From contig JACRBN010000011.1 of assembly GCA_016213105.1 (NCBI GenBank), positions 124,001 to 188,000 of the forward strand: a stretch of DNA of 64,000 bases, written 5' to 3'. The position numbers and the translations under genes are program-made. Below the pieces are notes generated by a model. It was not told where the DNA came from. It ran no database searches and was given only the letters and a program-made list of their open reading frames with translations. Within the stretch, counting starts at the first letter, position 1, and every line of letters begins with the position of its first letter. Source of the DNA: Chloroflexota bacterium (lineage in GTDB: Bacteria; Chloroflexota; Anaerolineae; Anaerolineales; Villigracilaceae). Shown here one piece after another: positions 54,699 through 63,318 of the stretch.

Positions 54699-55556
54699 TT
54701 ATGGGGCAATGACGTTAATGGATTGGATCAGGGCATCCAGCATGGGCAGGGTGGGGGTGAATGAATTGGGATCCGCGGCGCTGAGTTTCCGGGTCACGGC
54801 TTCGAGATAGGCGGGCATGGCATCGTAGCCGTTCAGGATGTCTGTCCAGTCAAATTGTACGCCATCGGGGGGTGTGATGGAAGTGGGTTCTTCATCTGCC
54901 ACCAGCAGGGGCGAGTGCAGCGGCAGGATGGCCTGGATGTAGAACTGTCCGTCACTGGTCAGGCCGTGGAAGTAGTAGAACATCTCGCGGTTGTTGACGG
55001 GCAGAGGACTCTGGTCGAACTGGGTCAGGTAACGCAGGCCTTTCCCGTTTTGGAATTGAATGGGCTGGGCTTGGGCGACGAAGACGCCATTCGGCAGGCT
55101 CTCCGGCAGCGGCTGACCCGCGCTGTATTGCAGGTTCTGGAGCGCGGCAATGATGCTGGCCGTCAACTCGGTATATTGGGCATATTCCGCGGCGCGAAAA
55201 ACCATGATCTGCGGCTTGAATTGGGTGCCCTGCACGGCGTAATTGTCCAGGTCGAAAACCGTGTGCTGCGGCATATCCCCGAAGGAGGGGTTGATGTAGG
55301 GGAACTCCACGGCGCTGGTCGAACGGACATTGGCGGAAACCGCCAGGCCGGTTGGTATGACGAACGTGACGCCGTCGGATGAAACGGGCACGCCGCTGGG
55401 TGTGGGGGTGGGTGGGGGCGCGGCGGCGGTCAACGCCTGCATGGTGCCCGCCACCAGGGTTTCCACGCCGATGGTTTCCGTGGGAACGGCCGTGCTCACG
55501 CCGCAGGCCAGGACTGTCAGCCCCAGGATCATGCTCAGGAGAAGGGTCTTCTTCAT
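54699..55556 (-). CDS. lipoprotein, paralogue of the next gene (copy 1)
   Basis: 285 residues. LTVLAC near 14-18 is a lipobox. A segment VETLVAGTMQALTAAAPP is shared with the upstream paralogue, followed by a Pro-rich linker and a beta-rich domain with FVIPTGLAVSA. Not recognised beyond that. The C-terminal sequence FTPTLPMLDALIQSINV is also shared, so the two come from a duplication. Surface location, function unknown. Confidence 0.72.
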   Translation of the reverse strand: MKKTLLLSMILGLTVLACGVSTAVPTETIGVETLVAGTMQALTAAAPPPTPTPSGVPVSSDGVTFVIPTGLAVSANVRSTSAVEFPYINPSFGDMPQHTVFDLDNYAVQGTQFKPQIMVFRAAEYAQYTELTASIIAALQNLQYSAGQPLPESLPNGVFVAQAQPIQFQNGKGLRYLTQFDQSPLPVNNREMFYYFHGLTSDGQFYIQAILPLHSPLLVADEEPTSITPPDGVQFDWTDILNGYDAMPAYLEAVTRKLSAADPNSFTPTLPMLDALIQSINVIAP

Positions 55557-55562
55557 GGCTGC

Positions 55563-56465
55563 CTATGGATTCACTGTGATGGATTGAACCAGGGCGTCCA
55601 GCGCGGGCAGGCTGGGGGTGAAGGCGGTAGGATCGGCCGCGTTGAACTGGTCGGTCACCGCCTGGAAGTAGGCCTCGAACTCGGCCGGGTCAGCCGAGGT
55701 GTAATCGGGGAAGGGGATGGCATTGGGCGGCGCAGGTTGGGCGGGGTCATAGCTGTTGGGCAGGAAGTCTGCGCCGATGGGCAGCACGGCGACGACGTAG
55801 TGTTGACCATCGCTGGTCAGGCCGACGAAGAGATAGAAGGTGCCGTTGTTACTGATGGGACCAACCGCCTGGCCGTATTGTGTAATGGCGCGCACGCCTG
55901 TTCCGCTCTGGAAGGTCAGCACTTTGGTCTGCGCGGCGATCATCTGCGCGGCGTTGAAATAGGGCACCGAGGGCATATCCTTGGGTGCAACCGGCGCGCT
56001 GGGGCTGGCCAGGACGGCGCGCAGTTTGGTCAGGCTGTTGCCCATCCAGGAAGTGGAGGTCTCGTCCAGCACGGGATAGACCCTGATCTCCAGGCCCGAA
56101 AACTTGCCCAGCGAATCATCGTACCCGCTGAATGAAAAACGGATGTGTTCAGGGCCCACATCCCAGGGAGCGCCCGTTTCCTCGGTGACGGCTGGGACAA
56201 GTTCCCCGCTGGCGCCGCTGGCCAGTCCTTCAGGGATGACGAATGAGACGTTCTGGAACGAGACGGGGATGTTCTGTGGGGCGGGCGTTCCTGTGGCGGG
56301 CGGCGCGGCGGCGGTGAGCGCCTGCATGGTACCCGCCACCAGGGTTTCCACGCTGTGTGGATCGGAGGGGACGGTTGTGGTGACGACGGGTGCGCCAATT
56401 CCGCAGGCCAGCGCCAGCAGGGCCACGATGGCCAGGATGAAAGTGGTCTTTCGGTTGGAGAGCAT
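55563..56465 (-). CDS. lipoprotein, paralogue of the previous gene (copy 2)
   Basis: 300 residues. LLALACG is a lipobox near 16-22. It shares the VETLVAGTMQALTAAAPP segment, the FVIPEGLASGA strand and the ending FTPSLPALDALVQSITV with the downstream copy. The 6-base gap implies one message. No known family was recognised. Confidence 0.72.
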   Translation of the reverse strand: MLSNRKTTFILAIVALLALACGIGAPVVTTTVPSDPHSVETLVAGTMQALTAAAPPATGTPAPQNIPVSFQNVSFVIPEGLASGASGELVPAVTEETGAPWDVGPEHIRFSFSGYDDSLGKFSGLEIRVYPVLDETSTSWMGNSLTKLRAVLASPSAPVAPKDMPSVPYFNAAQMIAAQTKVLTFQSGTGVRAITQYGQAVGPISNNGTFYLFVGLTSDGQHYVVAVLPIGADFLPNSYDPAQPAPPNAIPFPDYTSADPAEFEAYFQAVTDQFNAADPTAFTPSLPALDALVQSITVNP

Positions 56466-56515
56466 GGAGACATACCTTTCTCGGCTGTGTTGGAAGGGTG
56501 CGCACCCTGGAACCC

Positions 56516-57394
56516 TTATTCCCCTGCGATCACGTTCCTGAGGATGCCGATCCCTTCAACCTCCAACTCTATCACATCTCCGATTTTCAGCCAGGGCCCC
56601 TTGGTCTTGGTCAACTCCAGCAGGCAGCCGCTGCCCACGGTTCCCGAGCCGATCACGTCCCCGGGATACAGCATCGATGATTGCGAGGCGCGCGCGATGA
56701 TCTCGCCGAAGGACCAGAAGATATCCTTGAGGTTGCCGCGTGACAGTTCCACGCCGTTGACGCGCGCCAGCATGGGCAGGTCGTACACGCCCGGGCGGCC
56801 CGTGGCGCGGTCCGAAAATTCATCGGGCGTGACGAGGTACGGTCCCAGCGAGGAGGCGAAGTCCTTGCCCTTGGCGGGGCCCAGGCCGACCTTCATCTCC
56901 TCGCGCTGCACGTCGCGGGCCGACCAGTCATTGAATATCGTGTAGCCAAATATGTGTTCGGCGGCGGTCTCGGGCGTGAGGTTCATGCCAGCCTTGCCGA
57001 TCACCACGGCGATTTCCAGTTCATAGTCCAGCGCGGAGGTGTAGGGTGGGTGGGGAATTGCATCGTTCGGCCCGAAGATGCTGTTGGGATTGGTGTAGTA
57101 GAAGACGGGAAACTTGTACCATTCCGCTGGCACCTCGCGTCCGCGGTTTTGGTTGGCGGTGCGCACGTGTTGTTCGAAGGCGTAGGCGTCGCGCAGGGTG
57201 GCGGGCCGCAGCGGCGCATGAAAGGTCACCTGCGCGATGGGAATGGGCGCGGGGGAGGCGGAGCGTTCCGCTTCCTCCGTGCCAGCTTCGATCACCGCGC
57301 GCATATCGGGGAAGGGCAGGGGGTGGACGCGGCCATTTTTAACGAGGCCAGGCCGGGGTGCAGAGGAGGGGGTGGAGAAGGTGGCAAAGCGCAT
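56516..57394 (-). CDS. fumarylacetoacetate hydrolase family protein
   Basis: 292 residues. DYELEIAVVIGKAG near 130 carries the metal Glu-x-Glu, FGYTIFNDWSARD the Asp, and KGKDFASSLGPYLVT the substrate Lys. GSGTVGSGCLLEL near the end is the typical FAH closing segment. It cleaves a C-C bond in fumarylacetoacetate or a related acylpyruvate. Its ATG follows the HPPD stop without spacing, and hmgA follows downstream, so the true fumarylacetoacetase role is likely. Confidence 0.88.
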   Translation of the reverse strand: MRFATFSTPSSAPRPGLVKNGRVHPLPFPDMRAVIEAGTEEAERSASPAPIPIAQVTFHAPLRPATLRDAYAFEQHVRTANQNRGREVPAEWYKFPVFYYTNPNSIFGPNDAIPHPPYTSALDYELEIAVVIGKAGMNLTPETAAEHIFGYTIFNDWSARDVQREEMKVGLGPAKGKDFASSLGPYLVTPDEFSDRATGRPGVYDLPMLARVNGVELSRGNLKDIFWSFGEIIARASQSSMLYPGDVIGSGTVGSGCLLELTKTKGPWLKIGDVIELEVEGIGILRNVIAGE

Positions 57395-58525
57395 TTATAG
57401 ATTTCCGCGCCGTTCCTGCTCCAGCTCAATCGACTCGAACAGGGCCTTGAAATTGCCCTTGCCGAAGCCCTTCGCGCCGCGACGCTGGATGATCTCGATG
57501 AACATGGTCGGGCGGTCCTGGATGGGGCGCGAGAAGATTTGCAGCAGGTAGCCCTCGTCGTCGCGGTCGACCAGGATGCCGAGGTCATGGATGGCCTTGA
57601 GGTCCTCCTTGATCGAGCCGACGCGCTCGGGCAGGATTTCGTAATAGGTGTCGGGCACGCGCAGGAATTCGATGCCGCGTTCGCGCAGTTCGGTCACGGT
57701 CTTGATGATGTCACCCGTGGCAATGGCGATGTGCTGCGCGCCGGGCGTCAGGTAGTAATCGAGGTATTCCTCGATCTGGCTTTTCTTCCTGCCTTCGGCG
57801 GGTTCGTTGATGGGGAACTTGACGCGCCCGTTGCCGTTGGTCATGACCTTGGACATGAGCGCGGAGTATTCGGTGGAGATGTCCTTGTCGTCGAAGGCCA
57901 GCAGCTGGCGGAAGCCCATCACCTCGTGATAGAACCGCACCCAGTCGTTCATCTTGCCGAGCTGCACGTTGCCGACGATGTGGTCGATGGCGGCCAGGCC
58001 CGCGCTTTCGGCTTTCCGTTCAAACGGGCGGTAGGTGGGGGCAAACGCGCCCTTGTAGTCGCCGCGGTCGACGAAGACGTGCAGGGTCTCGCCGTAGGTG
58101 TAGATGGCCGAGGTGCGGAAGATGCCGAACTCGTCCTTCTCCTCGCGCGGCGCCCAGGCGGATTTGCCTCCGCGGGCGGTGGTTTCCCGCCAGGCTTGTT
58201 CAACGTCCTCCACTTCCATGGCGATAACCTTCACCCCGTCGCCATGCACCATGTGATGCGCGGCCAGCGGGCTGGAGGGGGCGTAGGGCGCGGAGACCAC
58301 GAGGCGCGCCGTGCCCGCTTCGAGCACGTACGAGGCAAATTCACGGTTGCCCGTTTCGAGGCCTGAGTAGGCCACGGGCTTGAAGCCAAAACCCTTCCAC
58401 CAATAATACATGGCGTGTTTGGCGTTGCCCACGTAGAAGCGAACGTGGTCGATGGATTTAATTTGCAGGAAATCACCTTCTTCGGTGATGGGGCGGGATT
58501 TGGATTTTGAATCGAGAATGGCCAT
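57395..58525 (-). CDS. hpd: 4-hydroxyphenylpyruvate dioxygenase
   Basis: 376 residues, the normal length. DHIVGNVQ near 175 (Fe His), GAQHIAIAT near 257 (Fe His) and MFIEIIQRRGAKGFGKGNF near 350 (Fe Glu and family signature) are present. It turns 4-hydroxyphenylpyruvate into homogentisate. AAGGAGG precedes the ATG, and a good promoter lies 28 bases upstream; this is the first gene of the transcript that runs to 50,873. Confidence 0.95.
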   Translation of the reverse strand: MAILDSKSKSRPITEEGDFLQIKSIDHVRFYVGNAKHAMYYWWKGFGFKPVAYSGLETGNREFASYVLEAGTARLVVSAPYAPSSPLAAHHMVHGDGVKVIAMEVEDVEQAWRETTARGGKSAWAPREEKDEFGIFRTSAIYTYGETLHVFVDRGDYKGAFAPTYRPFERKAESAGLAAIDHIVGNVQLGKMNDWVRFYHEVMGFRQLLAFDDKDISTEYSALMSKVMTNGNGRVKFPINEPAEGRKKSQIEEYLDYYLTPGAQHIAIATGDIIKTVTELRERGIEFLRVPDTYYEILPERVGSIKEDLKAIHDLGILVDRDDEGYLLQIFSRPIQDRPTMFIEIIQRRGAKGFGKGNFKALFESIELEQERRGNL

Positions 58526-58552
58526 GGCTCCTCCTTGAGCGGGTCTGGGTAG

Positions 58553-58581
58553 ATTTTACGACAAAGGTTGTCCGATTGCAA
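58553..58581 (-). promoter_or_regulatory. sigma-70 type promoter of the tyrosine operon
   Basis: On the minus strand TTGCAA (58581-58576) and TAAAAT (58558-58553) are spaced by 17 bases. Confidence 0.8.
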
Positions 58582-58583
58582 AC

Positions 58584-58610
58584 GAAAAAATTGCCGCTCA
58601 TTCGAGCGGC
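58584..58610 (-). terminator. terminator overlapping the phosphatase stop codon
   Basis: On the minus strand GCCGCTC and GAGCGGC pair around GAAT, followed by AATTTTTT. The TGA stop (58598-58600) is in the hairpin. Confidence 0.8.
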
Positions 58611-59047
58611 AGGTTTTCTTCGATGAACTGTTCCCAGACGGGATAATCGGCGGGATTCCAGATCCTGCGCAGGTCGTGGAAGGCGTTTTCCTTCTTCCAG
58701 CCCAGGCTGTTGATGCGATACAGGGTGATGAATCCCGTGGCGCGATAATTGGCCTGGCAGTGAACGAGGATGCTTTTGCCGCGCTGCGCATCCATGGCGT
58801 GGGTGAAAGCCACCAGGTTCTCGCGCGTGGGCTGGTTCCACTCGACAGGAATGTGGATATATTCCATGCCCAGCGCCCCGACGATTTGACCTTCCTCCGC
58901 GAGCGCGCCTTCCGAGGTGGACAGGGCCAGGTTGATGACGACCTGCACGCCCGTCGCGGCGGCTTCAGATAATTGATCCGCAGTGGGCATTCCGCTGGAG
59001 ATCAGGTGATCCGATAAACGCAAAAAATTGTACAACTCTTCCACCAT
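58598..59047 (-). CDS. protein-tyrosine-phosphatase-like protein with short Cx4R loop
   Basis: 149 residues. VHCQANYRATGF near 93-104 has the Cys-to-Arg spacing of four residues, not the five of the classic phosphatase loop. Such HCxxNxR proteins are seen in a bacterial branch of the dual-specificity fold; the activity is unsure. The ATG overlaps the YbaK stop (TAATG), so the two are coupled. A terminator overlaps its own stop. Confidence 0.72.
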   Translation of the reverse strand: MVEELYNFLRLSDHLISSGMPTADQLSEAAATGVQVVINLALSTSEGALAEEGQIVGALGMEYIHIPVEWNQPTRENLVAFTHAMDAQRGKSILVHCQANYRATGFITLYRINSLGWKKENAFHDLRRIWNPADYPVWEQFIEENLPLE

Positions 59048-59520
59048 TATTTGACTCCCACGGTCTTGCCGCCTGTCATGCTCTGAAGCTGGGCAGGCGT
59101 CAATTCGAAGATGGCATTCGGCGTGCCTGCTGCGGCCCAGATGGTCGCATATTGCAGCAGGTCCTCGTCGAGATAAGTCTCCATCCTCTCCACGTGGCCA
59201 AGCGGAGGCACGCCGCCGATGGCGAAGCCCGTCACGGCGCGCACGAAGTCTGCATCCGCGCGCAGGATGGGCTCGCCCGCATATTCAGTGATGCGCTTCT
59301 CGTTCACGCGATTCGCGCCGCTGGTCAGCACCAGGATCGGCTTGCCGCTGTCCTTCCCGCGGAAGATCAGCGACTTGGTGATCTGTCCGAGAGTGCAACC
59401 TGCGCGGTCGGCTGCCTCCTGCGCCGTGCGCGTCGACTCGGCGTGTTCGATGACGGTCAGGTGGTAGCCCTGCTCGATCAGCAGGTTCTGGATTTTTTGT
59501 GCGGAGGGGGATAAGGCCAT
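59047..59520 (-). CDS. YbaK/EbsC-type aminoacyl-tRNA deacylase
   Basis: 157 residues, the usual length. QITKSLIFRGKD near 46, LVLTSGANRVNEKR near 63 and FAIGGVPPLGH near 98 are the YbaK signature. Members remove wrongly attached amino acids from tRNA, e.g. Cys from tRNA-Pro. The message appears to start at the ATG, without a leader. A second, distinct family member (ProX type) is at 10293. Confidence 0.9.
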   Translation of the reverse strand: MALSPSAQKIQNLLIEQGYHLTVIEHAESTRTAQEAADRAGCTLGQITKSLIFRGKDSGKPILVLTSGANRVNEKRITEYAGEPILRADADFVRAVTGFAIGGVPPLGHVERMETYLDEDLLQYATIWAAAGTPNAIFELTPAQLQSMTGGKTVGVK

Positions 59521-59527
59521 ACGGCCG

Positions 59528-59533
59528 ATTATA
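59528..59533 (-). promoter_or_regulatory. -10 box giving a likely leaderless ybaK message
   Basis: On the minus strand TATAAT ends 7 bases before the ATG at 59520, so transcription should start at or next to the ATG. No clear -35 is visible, nor a ribosome site. Confidence 0.5.
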
Positions 59534-59654
59534 TCTGATGAAAAGGCGGATTTTCGTAGGAATATCGTCAGGCGGGCGTAGATGAAATGCAGGCTTGGGC
59601 GGTGATTCGATCGCCAGAATATAGTAAAATTGCGTCAAAGATCGGGAGGCAGAT

Positions 59655-61088
59655 ATGTCAACACTATTCGACAAATTGGTAAATTGGATAAATTTCGAAC
59701 CGACGGTTGGTCTGTTGATGCTTATTACGGCCATTGCTTTATTTGGCTCGGGCTTCAGGACATACCAGCAGTCGGCAGAGAATTTCTGGCCCTGGCTGCG
59801 TCAACTGCTGACAACTTCCACCAGCGCCTTGATCGGAGCCGCCCTGTTTGTAGGATTGATGTGGGCCTTTCGTATCGTGTTGAATGATAACGTGGCATCC
59901 TTCTATTCGACACATGGCAGCGTCAGCGACCTGAGCCGTTCCAGCGCCCAGACGATCTGGGGCAGGCCGCATCAACAGATCGAACTGACCATCCGTCATA
60001 CACATCAGGTGGAAAAGCTGGAGGAGCAGCCGCGCGAAAAGCCCGAGGATCCGCCCACTTACAAGACCGTCATCGTAACAGAGGAGGTCACCCAGAACAG
60101 CATCATCGGTTTCGAGGGCGATGTCATGATGCGGCTGAATGAGCGAGAAAAGGGATATGCGCTCTATAGTGGTTATATCCTTGATGTCAAGATCGTTTAC
60201 GACATTATCAACGATTCCCAGATTTATACAGACGCGGAATTCAATTTCCCGCTTTCAAGGGGGCAGGCGCTCTTCGAGAATTTTGTCATCATGATGGATG
60301 GGGATGACATGAGCCCAAAGCTGCGCATTGCCAACGACAACGTCTCCTGGACGACCAAGATGAAACCGCAGCAGAAGAGTCAGTTGGTCATCACCTATTC
60401 ATCACGCGGCATGGATTATTTCTATTATCAGATTCCCGTGCAGCGTGAGATCAAGAACTTTGTCCTGACCCTCACCATTGACCGCCTGCCCGTTTCACTC
60501 ATCAATTATCCAGACGGTGTGATCACCCCCGGCAAAATCCAGCCGACAGAGGATGGCAAAGGCTCCATTCTCACCTGGAATTTGGATCACGCAATTACGG
60601 TGGCCGGCATGGGCGTTTCTTTAATCCCGCCCGAGCAACCCGGGGCGCAGGTTCTGCGCGTGTTGGTGATCTCCCCTTATGCGCTGACCTTGCTGGGCGC
60701 CATGCTGGCCCTGACCATGTTGATTTGGGGTGTTTCCGTGCGCTTCCTTGACCTGGCCCTGCTCTCGGCTGTGTATTCCATGCAGTTCCTTCTGATGGCT
60801 GCGATCAGCGACCTGTTCTTTGGGTTTTGGGGCTCCCTAGTGGTAGGTGCGCTTTTGACCCTGTTCCTATCCTATTTCCTGTTCCGCAGCCTGCCGACAC
60901 GCCCCATGCGCGTATCGGTATATGCATTGATCGTTTTCTTCACGCTCATCTATCCATTGTCTGGTCTGCTGACCGAGCTTTCACATCAGAATGCCTTCCA
61001 TGCCCTGATGCAGGTGGGTCTGATCCTGTACGTGACGGGATTGTCCCTCTACGTAGGCGGAAGAAAACCCGCTGGGTCAGGCAGTTAA
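59655..61088 (+). CDS. polytopic membrane protein with CreD-like topology, copy 1
   Basis: 477 residues; GGGAGG precedes the ATG. Two hydrophobic N-terminal helices (about 18-35, 55-75) flank a short loop; then comes a large extracytoplasmic beta domain (about 80-325) and six C-terminal helices. Layout and the segment VISPYALTLLGAMLALTM recall CreD inner-membrane proteins, but the similarity is distant. It is paralogous to the next gene, 8 bases downstream. Function unknown. Confidence 0.68.
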   Translation: MSTLFDKLVNWINFEPTVGLLMLITAIALFGSGFRTYQQSAENFWPWLRQLLTTSTSALIGAALFVGLMWAFRIVLNDNVASFYSTHGSVSDLSRSSAQTIWGRPHQQIELTIRHTHQVEKLEEQPREKPEDPPTYKTVIVTEEVTQNSIIGFEGDVMMRLNEREKGYALYSGYILDVKIVYDIINDSQIYTDAEFNFPLSRGQALFENFVIMMDGDDMSPKLRIANDNVSWTTKMKPQQKSQLVITYSSRGMDYFYYQIPVQREIKNFVLTLTIDRLPVSLINYPDGVITPGKIQPTEDGKGSILTWNLDHAITVAGMGVSLIPPEQPGAQVLRVLVISPYALTLLGAMLALTMLIWGVSVRFLDLALLSAVYSMQFLLMAAISDLFFGFWGSLVVGALLTLFLSYFLFRSLPTRPMRVSVYALIVFFTLIYPLSGLLTELSHQNAFHALMQVGLILYVTGLSLYVGGRKPAGSGS

Positions 61089-61096
61089 TCTAAACC

Positions 61097-62512
61097 ATGC
61101 TGGACGCGCTTGGGAGAATCCTGGCCTGGTGGGGAGGGCGTGAACCTTCTGCCAGCCTGATGATGTACGTGGCGGCGGTCCTGTTATTTGCAGGTGTCTT
61201 TGTGGCTGCAAATAATAGATTCACCGGCTATGCTGCGGGGCTGGAGCGCTTTGCGCACGCGTTGGGATACGCGCTTCTGTACATAGGCGTCCTGGGCGCA
61301 TCCTATTTCCTTTTGGATAAGTCACTCGGCCTGTTTCGACCTGTTGCCAGCCGTCTTGCGTTGGGGGAGGATCATAATGAACGGATGATGGAAACGCGCA
61401 AAAGGTGGGGCGGCGAAATCCAGCAGGCGGAGTTGGGTATGGCTTTGACCCGTTCCTATGAGGAGGTAATGGAAATCCCAGACGCCTATCCAAGTCCGCA
61501 GTATATCAACCGTATCGTGACAGAGCCTGTTGAGGAAGGCGGCATTGTTGAATTCAATGGGGCGGTGGACATCGAAGTAATTGACCCCTCCCTGACAACC
61601 TATATGGCCAGTGTCGAGTATCAGTACCTGGTTGAAAATCAATCGGAATATACGACCACCGCCACGTTCAAATTCCCCATCATCAGAAATCGTTATTACG
61701 AAAATTTGTCGGTCTCGATTAACGGGGAAGACTGGAAGTATAACTTCCAAGCCGATAACCTGGCATGGAAAAATATCATGCTGCCCCGGCAGGTTGATAT
61801 GGTGAAAATTTCCTTTTCCGTACGCGGTATGGAGAATTTTTCCTACTATGTTCCCGAACAGCGCGGGATCGAGGCGTTCCTGCTGACTATTCATTTGAAT
61901 ACCCGGAATTACTATACGCTTACAAAGCCGGGCGAAGATGCCATCGAGTTAAAGTCCGTGGCTCAGGGATCAGGCCAGCGTTCCACATGGGTGATCAAGC
62001 GCGCCATCATGAAACCGATAATGGGGATAAGATTGAATTCCACAGAGCAGCCTGACTTGAGGCAATGGGATGCGATCAGTTTCGCTAACTATGGCCCCGC
62101 CGCTGTCATGCTGGTGGGCGTGACCACTCTGCTGACGATGTTGATCATGGGGCTTCCGGTTCGCCTCGACAGGTTCCTGCTGTATTTGGGCGTATTCAGC
62201 GCCCAGTTCCTTGGATTCATGGGGCTGGACTTGTTGCAGATTCACTACGTTGTTCCAATAATTTTGTTTTCATTGCTGGCTCTCGGACTCACTTTTCTGA
62301 TTTACAAGGATGTTCCCCGCCTGTCTCGCAACTTGATCCTTGCACTGACCCTGATTTTTTCAGTAGGATATCCGCTGGGAAATCTACTGCCCGACGAACA
62401 GGCCCGCAGTATCTTTGGTATGATTGTCCAATCCTTGATCCTGTTGTATATCTTTGGACTGACCCTGTTTGTCCGCGTTCAGCAAAATTCAAAATCAAGA
62501 TCGGCTGAATAA
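61097..62512 (+). CDS. polytopic membrane protein with CreD-like topology, copy 2
   Basis: 471 residues. Same layout as copy 1: two N-terminal helices, large outer domain with YQYLVENQSEYTTTATFKFP, then six helices. The outer domain is more aromatic and includes SVRGMENFSYYVPEQRGIEA, paralleling SSRGMDYFYYQIPVQREI of copy 1. The pair probably forms one complex. No known family name was recognised with certainty. Confidence 0.68.
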   Translation: MLDALGRILAWWGGREPSASLMMYVAAVLLFAGVFVAANNRFTGYAAGLERFAHALGYALLYIGVLGASYFLLDKSLGLFRPVASRLALGEDHNERMMETRKRWGGEIQQAELGMALTRSYEEVMEIPDAYPSPQYINRIVTEPVEEGGIVEFNGAVDIEVIDPSLTTYMASVEYQYLVENQSEYTTTATFKFPIIRNRYYENLSVSINGEDWKYNFQADNLAWKNIMLPRQVDMVKISFSVRGMENFSYYVPEQRGIEAFLLTIHLNTRNYYTLTKPGEDAIELKSVAQGSGQRSTWVIKRAIMKPIMGIRLNSTEQPDLRQWDAISFANYGPAAVMLVGVTTLLTMLIMGLPVRLDRFLLYLGVFSAQFLGFMGLDLLQIHYVVPIILFSLLALGLTFLIYKDVPRLSRNLILALTLIFSVGYPLGNLLPDEQARSIFGMIVQSLILLYIFGLTLFVRVQQNSKSRSAE

Positions 62513-62513
62513 C

Positions 62514-63206
62514 ATGTCTACAGAAAAAGAAGTTTATGATCGCCAGGCCGACCAATACGAAGCCCTGATCGCCCGTGAGGATTATCAGGGCAATATTCTG
62601 CGCGCGCTGCAGGAGATCACCCCCCTCGCGGGGCGCGTCGTCCTGGACCTGGGAGCGGGCACCGGCCGCCTGGCCGTTCTCCTCGCCCCGCACGTGGAGC
62701 GCATCCGCGCCTTCGACGTGGCCGCGGACATGCTGCGCGTCTGCGCCGAGCGCCTTACCGCCAGCGGACTGACAAACTGGCAGGTCGACGTGGCCGACCA
62801 CCGTCACCTTCCCGCGGACGATCATTTCGCGGACCTGGTCGTCTCGGGTTGGAGCGTCAGCTACCTGGCCGTGTGGGACCCCGAACATTGGCGCGAAGGA
62901 CTGGATGCCTGGATGGACGAAATGAAGCGTGTGCTCAAGCCTGGCGGCCTGATCGTGTTGTACGAGTCGCTCGGCACGGGCAACGCGGAACCCATCCGCC
63001 TGCCGCACATGGACAGGTTCTATCCCTGGCTGGACGAGATGGGCTTCCAGAACAAGTGGATCCGCACCGACTATCAGTTCAAGTCATTGGAAGAGGCCGT
63101 GGATTTGGCAGGCTTCTTCTTCGGCGCGGAACTGGCCGAACGCGTCCAAAAGGAAAACCTGGTCATCCTGCCCGAGTGTACGGGCGTATGGTGGAAAAAA
63201 GTGTAG
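62514..63206 (+). CDS. class I SAM-dependent methyltransferase
   Basis: 230 residues from the ATG at 62514, 1 base after the preceding stop. VVLDLGAGTGRLAVLL near 42 is motif I, AFDVAADMLRVC the ribose-binding motif, and RVLKPGGLIVLYESLG the later core strand. It is likely a small-molecule or lipid methyltransferase. Sharing a junction with the CreD-like pair hints at a linked job. Confidence 0.88.
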   Translation: MSTEKEVYDRQADQYEALIAREDYQGNILRALQEITPLAGRVVLDLGAGTGRLAVLLAPHVERIRAFDVAADMLRVCAERLTASGLTNWQVDVADHRHLPADDHFADLVVSGWSVSYLAVWDPEHWREGLDAWMDEMKRVLKPGGLIVLYESLGTGNAEPIRLPHMDRFYPWLDEMGFQNKWIRTDYQFKSLEEAVDLAGFFFGAELAERVQKENLVILPECTGVWWKKV

Positions 63207-63301
63207 CGCGGGATATTATCCCGCGTACGCGACTGCTAACATTTCCAACGCAGAGGCGCAAAGACGCAAGGATTCTAAAACCTTTGTGGCTTTGCGCCCT
63301 G
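63207..63301. repeat. two palindromic elements after the methyltransferase gene
   Basis: GCGCGGGATATTATCCCGCG (63209-63228), and a GGCGCAAAG / CTTTGCGCC inverted pair (63255-63298) with AAGGATT and CCTTTG in the arms. No gene was seen in the interval. Confidence 0.7.
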
Positions 63302-63318
63302 TCGTTTTACAGGTGGAG

